Below, one piece after another: positions 43,718 through 51,996 of a stretch of DNA of 64,000 bases (position 1 is the first letter of the stretch; each line of letters starts with the position of its first letter). This stretch comes from Porticoccus sp041395745 (GTDB taxonomy: Bacteria > Pseudomonadota > Gammaproteobacteria > Pseudomonadales > Porticoccaceae). The stretch covers positions 1 to 64,000 of the forward strand of contig JAWKZV010000004.1 in the NCBI GenBank assembly GCA_041395745.1, in the 5' to 3' direction. Made by a program: the position numbers and the translations under genes. Below the pieces are notes generated by a model that was not told the origin of the DNA, did no database searches, and was given only the letters and a program-made list of their open reading frames with translations.

Positions 43718-45862
43718 TTACACTTCGATCAGGTGGTACAGACGGTGTCCGTCCAACCAGGTTTCGAAGCCAGTAGGAACAACATAAGTAGTAGCATCGG
43801 ATTCAATAACAGCAGGACCAGTAATGCGGTTGCCCGGCAGCAGAGATTCCATTTTGTAGAGTTTCGCTTCAACCCACTTGCGGCCATAGTAGAACGGACG
43901 AGTGCCGAGGAAGGCTTCTTCCGGAGGAGTCGGGCCAGCATCGGGCTCAGACGGAACGGCAGGTTTCTTGGTTGCAACAGAGCCACGCAGGATGGCGCCG
44001 GTGATACCAAAGCCCAGCTCAGGAGAACGGGCGGCATCAGCGTATACACGGGCGTAGTATTCGTCGAACGATTCAACCAGTTTGTCCCAATCAGCAGCGG
44101 TAGAAACAGACTGCAGCGGAGAGCTGATTTCCAGGTCGTTCAACTGACCCAGGTACTGCATGCGGTATCCGGGAGTCAGAGTAACTTCTTCCGGTCCGAA
44201 GCCGTTGATACGGAATTCTTCCAGAACTTTCTCAGTCAGCTCGTTCCAAGCACCCTGCAGGGTATCGATCGCAGCTTGCTTGTCTTCAGCAGTTGACTCG
44301 TCAGTGATACCGATATCGGTAGATTTATCGTAACGGTATTCAAAGTCAGCAGTCGCACAACCGAAGGCAGAGAAGCCAGCAGCCCAGGCAGGGATGATAG
44401 TTTCTTTGAAGCCCAGGCCTTTGGTGTAACCATAGGCGTGAACCGGACCACCACCACCGTAGGAGAAGCATACGAAGTCGCTAGGTGCATAACCCTTAGC
44501 GGAAATCATCGCACGCAGGTGCTGACGCAGAGACAGGTCGAGCAGCTCGATTACACCAGCAGCTGCATCTTCCAGAGACAGACCCAGCGGATCAGCGATC
44601 TGGTCTTTAACACACTGCTTGGCACGCGGTACGTCCAGCTCCAGAATACCACCGAGGAAGTTGTCGGGGTTCAGGTAGCCCAGGATGATGTGACAGTCAG
44701 TAACAGAAACAGTGGTAACACCACCGGCCGGCCAACAGGTACCTACACGGTAACCAGCAGAGTCAGGACCCAGTTTGATGGAGTTGCTGTAGGGGTCGAT
44801 ACGTACGAAGCTACCAGCGCCCGCACCGATGGTGTCCATCGCTACCAGAGGCAGAGACAGTACCAGACGAGCCATATCGCCGTCCTGGTGCATGGAGAAC
44901 TTGCTCTTAACAATCAGAGCCATGTCGAAGCTGGTACCACCGATGTCGGAACAAGCGATGTTGTCAATGCCCAGCTGCTCAGCCAGGTATTTCGCACCGA
45001 TTACACCACCGATAGGACCGGATACCAGAGTACGAGCCAGCTCTTTTGCTTTCCAGCTAATGGTACCACCATGGGATGCCATTACACGCAGATCGTAGTT
45101 TGCGCCAACAGACTTCATGCGGTCGCTCAGAGAGGACAGAATCGCACGAGAAGGCTCAGCAGCGTAAGCTTCCAGAATAGTAGTGTTGGTACGGTGAGTT
45201 TCTTTACGAACCGGGTAGTAGTCACAAGAAGCGAATACCGGAACGTTTACACCTTTCTCTTTAGCAACTTCACGAACAACGTCACGTACTGCGCGCTCGT
45301 GGTCACCGTTCAGGTAAGAGCTCAGGAAGCTGATTACGATCGCTTTACAACCTTGATCGATCAGCTCAGCAGCTGCGTCACGGGCTTCGTCCAGACGAAC
45401 CGGGAATACAACGCCACCTTTGGAGTCAACACGCTCAGTTACACCGCGAGTGTCATGAATGTGAACCAGCGGCTCATCGTAGCGGTGAGTGTTGAGGTGC
45501 AGACGGTCTTCAAACGCATAACCCAGGTAGCACTGGATGGCGCGACCCATACGGTGGAAGTCTTCGAAACCTTTACTTACGATCAGACCAGTGCGCAGAC
45601 CTTTACGACCAACCACACGGTTCAGCATCGCGGTACCGGAGAATACGCAGGTAACCATTTGCGGGAATACTTCTTCTACGGTCAGACCCCAGTGAGCGAG
45701 GGCGTCCTTACTGGACTCCATTACCGCACTCGGCTCATCAGCGTCACTCTGCGCCTTACCTACAACGAACTCGCCGTCAGCACGCACAAAAAAGGTATCG
45801 GTCATCGTGCCGCCGGCATCGATGCCCATCACTTCAACGGGATTGGTTGTTAAATCATTCAA
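43718..45862 (-). CDS. acxA: Acetone carboxylase beta subunit (hydantoinase A family)
   Basis: A 714-aa ATP-using subunit of the HyuA/oxoprolinase family. The N-terminal phosphate motif is MGIDAGGTMTDTFFVRADG, followed by MLNRVVGRKGLRTGL and ACSDIGGTSFDMALI, with FGCATADFEYRYDKSTDIG near residue 485. It activates acetone and bicarbonate by phosphorylation. GAGGAT precedes ATG 45862. It is first in the acxABC operon, behind a sigma-54 promoter and divergent from acxR. Codon use here (many CGT, GGT) differs from neighbours and suggests strong expression. Confidence 0.94.
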   Translation of the reverse strand: MNDLTTNPVEVMGIDAGGTMTDTFFVRADGEFVVGKAQSDADEPSAVMESSKDALAHWGLTVEEVFPQMVTCVFSGTAMLNRVVGRKGLRTGLIVSKGFEDFHRMGRAIQCYLGYAFEDRLHLNTHRYDEPLVHIHDTRGVTERVDSKGGVVFPVRLDEARDAAAELIDQGCKAIVISFLSSYLNGDHERAVRDVVREVAKEKGVNVPVFASCDYYPVRKETHRTNTTILEAYAAEPSRAILSSLSDRMKSVGANYDLRVMASHGGTISWKAKELARTLVSGPIGGVIGAKYLAEQLGIDNIACSDIGGTSFDMALIVKSKFSMHQDGDMARLVLSLPLVAMDTIGAGAGSFVRIDPYSNSIKLGPDSAGYRVGTCWPAGGVTTVSVTDCHIILGYLNPDNFLGGILELDVPRAKQCVKDQIADPLGLSLEDAAAGVIELLDLSLRQHLRAMISAKGYAPSDFVCFSYGGGGPVHAYGYTKGLGFKETIIPAWAAGFSAFGCATADFEYRYDKSTDIGITDESTAEDKQAAIDTLQGAWNELTEKVLEEFRINGFGPEEVTLTPGYRMQYLGQLNDLEISSPLQSVSTAADWDKLVESFDEYYARVYADAARSPELGFGITGAILRGSVATKKPAVPSEPDAGPTPPEEAFLGTRPFYYGRKWVEAKLYKMESLLPGNRITGPAVIESDATTYVVPTGFETWLDGHRLYHLIEV

Positions 45863-45914
45863 GGTTTAATCCTCTAGTTTTGTTGATTTACTTCTACCCC
45901 ACCCCTGTCATGGA

Positions 45915-45928
45915 CCCGTTCGAACGGG
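45915..45928. promoter_or_regulatory. Perfect 14-bp palindrome in the acx leader
   Basis: CCCGTTCGAACGGG lies between the predicted acx transcription start (about 45963) and acxA. It contains CGTTCGAA, also found in repeats upstream. It may be a regulator site or an RNA hairpin in the leader. Confidence 0.5.
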
Positions 45929-45973
45929 GTCATTGTTATGATTTAGGGGTGGAGAGCCCTCGCTTACGGCTAT

Positions 45974-45990
45974 AGCAATAGCCGTGCCAA
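45974..45990 (-). promoter_or_regulatory. Sigma-54 (−24/−12) promoter of the acxABC operon
   Basis: The minus strand reads TTGGCACGGCTATTGCT, with the invariant GG and GC separated by exactly 10 nt and TGGCACG-N4-TTGC intact. The start would be near 45963, giving a roughly 100-nt leader. The divergent AcxR carries the sigma-54 interaction loop, matching this promoter. Confidence 0.9.
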
Positions 45991-46050
45991 TTTAAATTTA
46001 TTGTTAAATTTTATTGTCTTATAAGGATCTTCAAATCAACGCCATCTCAG

Positions 46051-46083
46051 ATCGTTCGAAAATCGTTCGAAAATCGTTCGTCG
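46051..46083. promoter_or_regulatory. Three tandem 11-bp repeats, probable AcxR enhancer sites
   Basis: ATCGTTCGAAA at 46051–46061 and 46062–46072 is followed by a degenerate third copy ATCGTTCGTCG. The 11-bp period places sites on one DNA face. They start 61–109 bp upstream of the −24 box, the usual place for sigma-54 activator sites. A separate inverted pair TTAATCG-N5-CGATTAA lies at 46092–46110. Confidence 0.6.
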
Positions 46084-46274
46084 GACGGACATTAATCGAA
46101 CCGCGATTAAAGCATGGGCATATTTTTCTGTCTACAAGAGCCCTTTTTCGACCTTGGAACCACCCCAACAGACCCGCAAATGGTCCAAAATCGTCGAAAA
46201 ACAGGCCTCAAAGCCGCTTAACTACTGGAAAAGGCTTGTAATTTCACCCTCAGATGGAGAAGATAGCCGGCCCT

Positions 46275-46293
46275 ACTCTATAATTCATAGAGT
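46275..46293 (+). promoter_or_regulatory. acxR promoter −10 inside an inverted repeat
   Basis: ACTCTAT-AATTC-ATAGAGT is a perfect 7-bp inverted repeat that contains TATAAT (46279–46284). No fair −35 was found at normal spacing. The overlap suggests negative control of acxR by a bound protein. Confidence 0.5.
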
Positions 46294-46325
46294 GATAACT
46301 ATAAAAGCCGGTGAGTAAGAGTGTC

Positions 46326-48293
46326 ATGAGTTACGAATCCTCCCTGAAGGGATCGGCTGCCGTTTCGCATCCGAGTCGTATTGCTTCCGCCCGAGAAAAA
46401 CTGCTAACCGATGGCAATCTTCCCGACAACACGGTTCGCTCAGTCATCAAAGCCTCTTGGCAGCGCTGCATGTCGGGGCAGGTTGACCCGCTGGTTGCAA
46501 AACGCAGTCTTGAACTCGGCACAGATGAGCTATTGGGGATTCGCCGCCAACACAAGGAACTGATCTCCGCCTCTGAAGTCATCATGCGTGAGGCGAAAGA
46601 GCTCCTGGCCGAATCCGGCACCATCATGCACCTGGTGACACCCGCCGGCATGATTCTTGATTACGAGGGCGACCCGGCCACCCTGGAGCTGGCCCGCAAT
46701 TACAGCCTGATCCCCGGTGCCAACTGGAATGAACAGGCCGCTGGCACCAACGCCATCGGCACAGCGTTAAACATCGGCGCCCCCGTGCAAGTACATGCGT
46801 TTGAGCATTTCTGCGAAAACATCAGCCGCTGGACCTGCTCTGCAGCGGTAATCCGCGACCCGTTCGAAAAACGGCTGCTCGGCGCACTTAACATCTCGGG
46901 ATTGAAAAACACTCTGCATGATTACTGTCTGGCCCTGGCAATCTCAGGAGCGCGCAGGATCGAGGGTCAGTTTGCCCAGTTGAAGCTGGCCCAACGTGAC
47001 CTTTTGCTTGGCGCCACCATCGACCATTTCACGTCATCTGGTAACGACGGGGTATTGTTGTTCGATATGGATGGCAAACTGGTGCGCGCCAACACCATGG
47101 CCGAGAAAGTTCTGGCAGCACGGGGCATCCGCATTAACCTCACCCCGTACAACCCTATCCTGACACTGAACAGTGAAGGGGTTTTCACCCCTGAATCGGA
47201 TCGCGCATTGAACCAGATCGATCAGGACTGGGTCGAACCGGTCATTCATCAGGGTGAGCAGATCGGCTACCTGGCCATTATTCCCATGCCAGCCCGTCAA
47301 TCACAGCGAGTTTCCAACCACGTGGCGAATATTCCACCACCATCCAGATCAACCGGTTTCTTCCGCCTCGTAGGACAAAGTGCTCCTTTCATCAAGGCAG
47401 TACAGCAAGCCAAGCGAATCTCCAAGGCTCCGATTCCAGTACTGTTACAGGGCGAAACCGGTGTCGGCAAGGAGCTGTTTGCCAAGGCCATGCACGAGGA
47501 AGGCCCTTCTCAGAGCGGTGAGTTTGTCGCCCTGAACTGTGGCGGCCTGTCCCGCGACCTGCTGGCGGGCGAGCTGTTCGGCCACGTGGAAGGCGCATTC
47601 ACTGGCGCCCGTCGCGGCGGCATGATCGGCAAGATTGAAGCAGCCAACGGCGGCACACTGTTCCTCGACGAAATTGGCGAGATGCCCCTCGACCTGCAAC
47701 CCATGTTCCTGCGCGTGCTGCAAGAGTCGGAGATCTGCCGGGTAGGTGAAACCAGGCCCCGCAAGGTTAACTTCCGTCTGATTGCCGCCACCAACCGCGA
47801 TCTGGCCCAGGAAGTTGCCGAGGGTCGCTTCCGCATGGACCTCTACTACCGCATTTCGTCCATGACGTTGACCATTCCCCCGTTGCGCGAGCGCAAGGGC
47901 GATGTCTCCCTATTGGCGCAGAATATTTTTGCCCACCTGCTCGAGCAGCACTCGGGAGACCAGAAACGTCTCAGCAAGGACGTGCTCGAATTGCTGGAAC
48001 GCCACAGCTGGCCCGGTAACATTCGTGAACTGAGTAACCTGATCACGGCGGCATTCTTCCTTTCAGAAAGAGAAGAACTCGGTCCGGACGACCTGCCCAA
48101 GGAATTCCTTGCCGCGCACATGGACAGCCCTGAGGATGACGATGCCAATCCGCTGGATCTGGCCGAGAAGGAAGTCATTACCCGCGCCATCCGCGAACAG
48201 GGCGGCAACCTCACCCAGGTGGCCAAACAACTCAACATCGCCAAGAGCACTCTGTACATCAAACTGAAAAAGTACGGTATCGAGCGCCCCTAA
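46326..48293 (+). CDS. acxR: Sigma-54-dependent transcriptional activator of acetone carboxylase
   Basis: A 655-aa AcoR-type activator. An N-terminal GAF sensor region (about 60–310, with ASWQRCMSG and NEQAAGTNAIGTALN) is followed by an AAA+ domain with Walker A GETGVGKE, the sigma-54 contact loop EGAFTGARRGG, Walker B GGTLFLDEIGEM and the arginine finger region. The C-terminus (GGNLTQVAKQLNIAKSTLYIKLKK) is a Fis-type HTH. ATG 46326 has AAGAG 7 nt upstream; GTG 46311 is an alternative. Divergent location and the sigma-54 promoter point to acxABC as its target. The inducer is probably acetone or a metabolite, which is inference. Confidence 0.93.
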   Translation: MSYESSLKGSAAVSHPSRIASAREKLLTDGNLPDNTVRSVIKASWQRCMSGQVDPLVAKRSLELGTDELLGIRRQHKELISASEVIMREAKELLAESGTIMHLVTPAGMILDYEGDPATLELARNYSLIPGANWNEQAAGTNAIGTALNIGAPVQVHAFEHFCENISRWTCSAAVIRDPFEKRLLGALNISGLKNTLHDYCLALAISGARRIEGQFAQLKLAQRDLLLGATIDHFTSSGNDGVLLFDMDGKLVRANTMAEKVLAARGIRINLTPYNPILTLNSEGVFTPESDRALNQIDQDWVEPVIHQGEQIGYLAIIPMPARQSQRVSNHVANIPPPSRSTGFFRLVGQSAPFIKAVQQAKRISKAPIPVLLQGETGVGKELFAKAMHEEGPSQSGEFVALNCGGLSRDLLAGELFGHVEGAFTGARRGGMIGKIEAANGGTLFLDEIGEMPLDLQPMFLRVLQESEICRVGETRPRKVNFRLIAATNRDLAQEVAEGRFRMDLYYRISSMTLTIPPLRERKGDVSLLAQNIFAHLLEQHSGDQKRLSKDVLELLERHSWPGNIRELSNLITAAFFLSEREELGPDDLPKEFLAAHMDSPEDDDANPLDLAEKEVITRAIREQGGNLTQVAKQLNIAKSTLYIKLKKYGIERP

Positions 48294-48311
48294 CAGTAGC
48301 TTTAACACAAT

Positions 48312-48345
48312 AAAAAAGGCCGACGCTCATCGTCGGCCTTTTTTG
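48312..48345. terminator. Rho-independent terminator of acxR
   Basis: AAAAAAGGCCGACG-CTCAT-CGTCGGCCTTTTTTG has a long stem with A- and T-runs at both sides, so it serves acxR and possibly the convergent DUF2721 gene. It begins 19 bp after the acxR stop. Confidence 0.92.
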
Positions 48346-48368
48346 TTTTCAGTGGCGATACGCCCGGG

Positions 48369-48851
48369 CTAGACCCCACCGGCGTGGGTATCATCAATGG
48401 AAAACTCTCGGGCGATTCGCAAAGTACGCGTAGCCAGCTGCACCTCCTTGAGGAACAGGGTCAGCGCGACAATCAGCAGCACCATGGCCAGCACAAAGAA
48501 ACCGATGATCAGTGTCCCGATGTGCAATTTCCAGAAACCTCCCACAAACAGGCTAACTATCAGGGTACACACCAGCAATGCCGCCGCAGTGCACAAGCCA
48601 ATGGACCAGTTGGTGATCTTGGCGCGCCGCCACAGTATTCTCAGCTCCATTTGGCAGATGATTTTCTGTTCCGGGTCCGACAGGCGCAGTTCCCGCAGCC
48701 CCAGCACCCTGGCGCGATCAACGATGCGCCCCAGTCGCCCGGACATGACATTGAGAAAGCCCGCAATACCGGCCAACAGAAATACCGGTGCCACTGACAG
48801 CTGGATAATCTGCGCCAGATCCGTCGCCGTAATAATCGGATTGAGAATCAA
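48369..48851 (-). CDS. DUF2721 family membrane protein
   Basis: A 160-aa protein with an N-terminal amphipathic start (ATDLAQIIQLSVAPVFLLAGIAGFLNVM), the conserved R-R-RLGRIVDRAR loop, and two C-terminal transmembrane helices (about 83–104, 109–136). This is the DUF2721 pattern. Function unknown. It is 16 bp after the RND gene and on the same strand, so it is probably cotranscribed with the efflux pair. Confidence 0.85.
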   Translation of the reverse strand: MILNPIITATDLAQIIQLSVAPVFLLAGIAGFLNVMSGRLGRIVDRARVLGLRELRLSDPEQKIICQMELRILWRRAKITNWSIGLCTAAALLVCTLIVSLFVGGFWKLHIGTLIIGFFVLAMVLLIVALTLFLKEVQLATRTLRIAREFSIDDTHAGGV

Positions 48852-48867
48852 CGCTCAGCTCCCCCTC

Positions 48868-51800
48868 TTATAGATCCATCGGTTGCACGCCTGTTGCACC
48901 CAACAGCCGCCACTTGTCGCGGAGCCTCTCCCCGCAGACATAAATAGCGGGCACCAGCAGCAGGGTCACAAACGTCGCCAACAATACCCCAAAGGCCAGT
49001 GAAATCACCATCGGGATCAGAAACTGCGCCTGGGCGCTGCGTTCAAACAGGATCGGCGTGAGGCCGAAGAATGTGGTCAACGACGTCAGCACAATGGGCC
49101 GAAAACGATCCTTGGCTCCCTGCACCACAGCCTCCATGGCATGCCACCCTTCCTGCCGCAACTGGTTGATGCGATCGATCAACACCAGATTGTCGTTGAT
49201 CACCACCCCCGCCGCCGCCATCACCCCCATCATGGAGGGCATGCTGATTTCCTTGCCGAACAACAAATGGCCAAGAATGGCACCGGCAACACCAAAAGGT
49301 ACAGCGCTGAGAATAATGACCGGCTGCCAGTAGGAGCGAAACTCCACCGCAAGAAACGCGTAAATGGCCAGTAATGCCAGCAACATCATCTCCCGGAAAC
49401 CCACCTCAAATTCCTGCTGGTCCTTTTGCGCCCCGGCAACCTCGAGTACCAATCCGGGATACCTAGCCGCCATGGCCGGCCACTGCTTTCGCAGCAATTC
49501 AGAGACTATCTCGTTAGCGGATGCCGCGCCCCGCGCCAGCTCACCTTCAATTTCCACCACCCGCATCCGGTCCTGTCGCTTGATCTCGGTGTAACCGGGC
49601 ACAAACTCGGCCTCAGCCACCGAATCGAACGGCAACTCACGCCCGTCCTCCGTACGAACCCGCAGTTCATCCAGCGTCGACACCATGGCGCGCTCGTTCT
49701 CCGGATAGCGCACCATCACCTTCACATCCTCGCGCTCCCTGGGAATTCGCTGTGCCTCGGCACCGTAGAAGGCATTGCGTAGCTGACCGGCAATATCGCT
49801 GAGACCGATGCCGAGGGTATCTGCGTTATCCCGCAGACTGATTTCGATTTCCTTTCTGACCGTGCGCAGTGAACTGGACAGATTGAACACCCCTGGATAG
49901 CCATTCAACGCCGCCTCCACCTCTGCGGTGGCCGCCCGCAGGGCATCCGTGTCCCGCCCTTTCAACAGCAGATTGATGTCCTTTGGCCGGCCCATCAGAG
50001 TGAACTCGACCTCGTATTCCTCCACGTTTTCCATCGGACCAATATGTTTACGCCACAGTTCGGCCACCTGGCGAGACGACACCGAACGGCTCTCGTTGCT
50101 GGCCAGTTCCAGCACCATGGTCACCAGGTTTTCATTGCTCTCGGCGTAATGATTGCGAAGGATCGAATTACCTTCCGGATCAATCAGCAAGGGTTCTTTT
50201 TTCAGTTCTGTCACGCCTCGCTCTATCTGGCCCATGATCTCCAGGGAACGACTGAAACCACTACCTTCCGGCAACTCCACCGTTGCTCTCAGGTATTCCC
50301 CCTCCACCACCGGAAAAAAAGCGGTGCGCAGCCAACCGGTAAAGAAGATGCCCAACACCACAATCAGTGCTCCCACAAACAATGCAATGGTGACACCGGT
50401 ATTGCGCAACGACCGCTCCAGCAGCGGCCGGTAACGGCGTTCGACAAATCTCCTCAACCAATCAGAGGTCCACAGACGTGTCCGGTGCAGGTGACGGGCC
50501 GGAAACCAGGAGGGCTCCCGCTCCGGTTTGAGGTTGCGCAGGTGGGCAGGCAGGATCAGGAATGATTCCAGCAGGGAAAAGGCCAGGGCAACCAGTGCCA
50601 CCTTCGGCATCTCAACCATCAGCTTGGTGGAATCCCCGGGCAACAGCAGCATGGGAACGAACACGATCATGGTGGTGAGCACTGCAAAGGTCACTGGCTT
50701 GGAGACAGCCCGGGCGCCAAGAGAGGCACTTTCCGCCCCGCTCAAACCGCGTTCGTAGTGCGCGTAGACGCTTTCACCCACCACGATGGCGTCATCCACC
50801 ACGATGCCGAGAATCAGCAGGAAAGCAAACAGCGACACCACATTGACGCTGATGCCCAGGTAGGGCATCAACCACAGGGTTCCCACATAGGCGACGCCAA
50901 TTCCCGCCGCCACCCAGAATGCCAACACCGGGCGCAGGAACAGCACCAGCAATGCAAACACCAGCAACAGCCCACCCAGAGCATTGCGCAGCAGCAAATC
51001 GATACGACTGTTCAGGTACACCGACATGTTGCGCCACACTTCCAGCTCGACACCCGGCTGCAGGGTCGGCAACTTATTGTCGATGTACGCCCTTACCGCC
51101 TCTGAAGTTGCGATCACATCGGGATTGCGGGTGTTGAACAAATTGACGAAAACCGCCGGCTTACCATTAAAGCGGGACACCAGATCCTGCTCGGCGAAGC
51201 CATCATTGATCGTGGCGATATCCCCAAGTTTGACTTCCGTGCCATCCACATCCCGCAGCACCACGATACGCTCGAAATCTGCCCGATGGTACGCCTGACC
51301 ACGGGTCTGCAGGACAATGTCACCGGATACCTCGCGCACCTCACCCGCAGGCAGGTTCACCGAGGAACGGCGTATGGCCGCTACCACATCCTCAAAACGC
51401 AACTGGTAGCGGCGCAACGTCTGCTCCGAAATCTCCACGGAGACCTCCTCGGGGCGGGTGCCACCGATTTCCGCCAACGTCACACCGGGCAGGTGGATGA
51501 CTTCGTCGCGAATGGTTTCTGCCAGTCGCTTCAGGTCCGCCTCGTTTAGCGGACCGGCCACCGCCAGACTGAGAATCTGGGTCCGTGCCAATACCTCCTT
51601 GATCTGCGGGCGCTCGGAATCCTCAGGGAAGGTATTGATAGCATCTACGCGTGACTTGACGTCATTGAGTAGCTTCTGGGTGCTGTAGCCGTCCGATACC
51701 TCTATTTCAATGCGACCGCCACCCTGATAGGCAAAGGAGCGAATTTCCTCAATACCATCCAGGTCGTGAACTTCTTCCTCTATCCGGATGCAAATCTGCT

Positions 51801-51996
51801 CCTCCACCTCACGCGGCCCGGCACCCGGATAGGGCACCTCCACCTGCACGACATCCCGTGGAATTTTGGGGAACATCTCCTTATCCAACCCCGCCAAACT
51901 GGTTACACCCCCGGCGAGTATCATCCACATCAACAGGTTTGCAGCGATGGGGTTATTGACCCACCAGGCTATCAGCCCCTTTCCCTTGGCAGTCAT
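48868..51996 (-). CDS. RND efflux pump inner-membrane subunit
   Basis: A 1042-aa AcrB/HAE1-type proton-driven transporter with the expected 12 transmembrane helices and two large periplasmic loops. The proton relay residues lie in LGIVVDDAIVVGESVYAHYERG (TM4), and ATFVTLLLVPAIY marks TM12. Its start overlaps the end of the membrane fusion protein by 4 bp (ATGA). No TolC-type outer-membrane gene is adjacent, so it probably shares one. The substrate is not predictable; divergence from AcrB suggests the VexF/HAE1-like group. Confidence 0.92.
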   Translation of the reverse strand: MTAKGKGLIAWWVNNPIAANLLMWMILAGGVTSLAGLDKEMFPKIPRDVVQVEVPYPGAGPREVEEQICIRIEEEVHDLDGIEEIRSFAYQGGGRIEIEVSDGYSTQKLLNDVKSRVDAINTFPEDSERPQIKEVLARTQILSLAVAGPLNEADLKRLAETIRDEVIHLPGVTLAEIGGTRPEEVSVEISEQTLRRYQLRFEDVVAAIRRSSVNLPAGEVREVSGDIVLQTRGQAYHRADFERIVVLRDVDGTEVKLGDIATINDGFAEQDLVSRFNGKPAVFVNLFNTRNPDVIATSEAVRAYIDNKLPTLQPGVELEVWRNMSVYLNSRIDLLLRNALGGLLLVFALLVLFLRPVLAFWVAAGIGVAYVGTLWLMPYLGISVNVVSLFAFLLILGIVVDDAIVVGESVYAHYERGLSGAESASLGARAVSKPVTFAVLTTMIVFVPMLLLPGDSTKLMVEMPKVALVALAFSLLESFLILPAHLRNLKPEREPSWFPARHLHRTRLWTSDWLRRFVERRYRPLLERSLRNTGVTIALFVGALIVVLGIFFTGWLRTAFFPVVEGEYLRATVELPEGSGFSRSLEIMGQIERGVTELKKEPLLIDPEGNSILRNHYAESNENLVTMVLELASNESRSVSSRQVAELWRKHIGPMENVEEYEVEFTLMGRPKDINLLLKGRDTDALRAATAEVEAALNGYPGVFNLSSSLRTVRKEIEISLRDNADTLGIGLSDIAGQLRNAFYGAEAQRIPREREDVKVMVRYPENERAMVSTLDELRVRTEDGRELPFDSVAEAEFVPGYTEIKRQDRMRVVEIEGELARGAASANEIVSELLRKQWPAMAARYPGLVLEVAGAQKDQQEFEVGFREMMLLALLAIYAFLAVEFRSYWQPVIILSAVPFGVAGAILGHLLFGKEISMPSMMGVMAAAGVVINDNLVLIDRINQLRQEGWHAMEAVVQGAKDRFRPIVLTSLTTFFGLTPILFERSAQAQFLIPMVISLAFGVLLATFVTLLLVPAIYVCGERLRDKWRLLGATGVQPMDL

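Noticed and set aside
41539..45853. Very long plus-strand frames opposite acxB and acxA (599 and 471 codons)
   Set aside because: They arise because acx genes avoid TTA, CTA and TCA codons. Their translations are Thr/Val-rich and resemble no family.
46014..46241. Plus-strand frame of 75 codons between acxA and acxR
   Set aside because: It covers the sigma-54 enhancer repeats and has no coding features.
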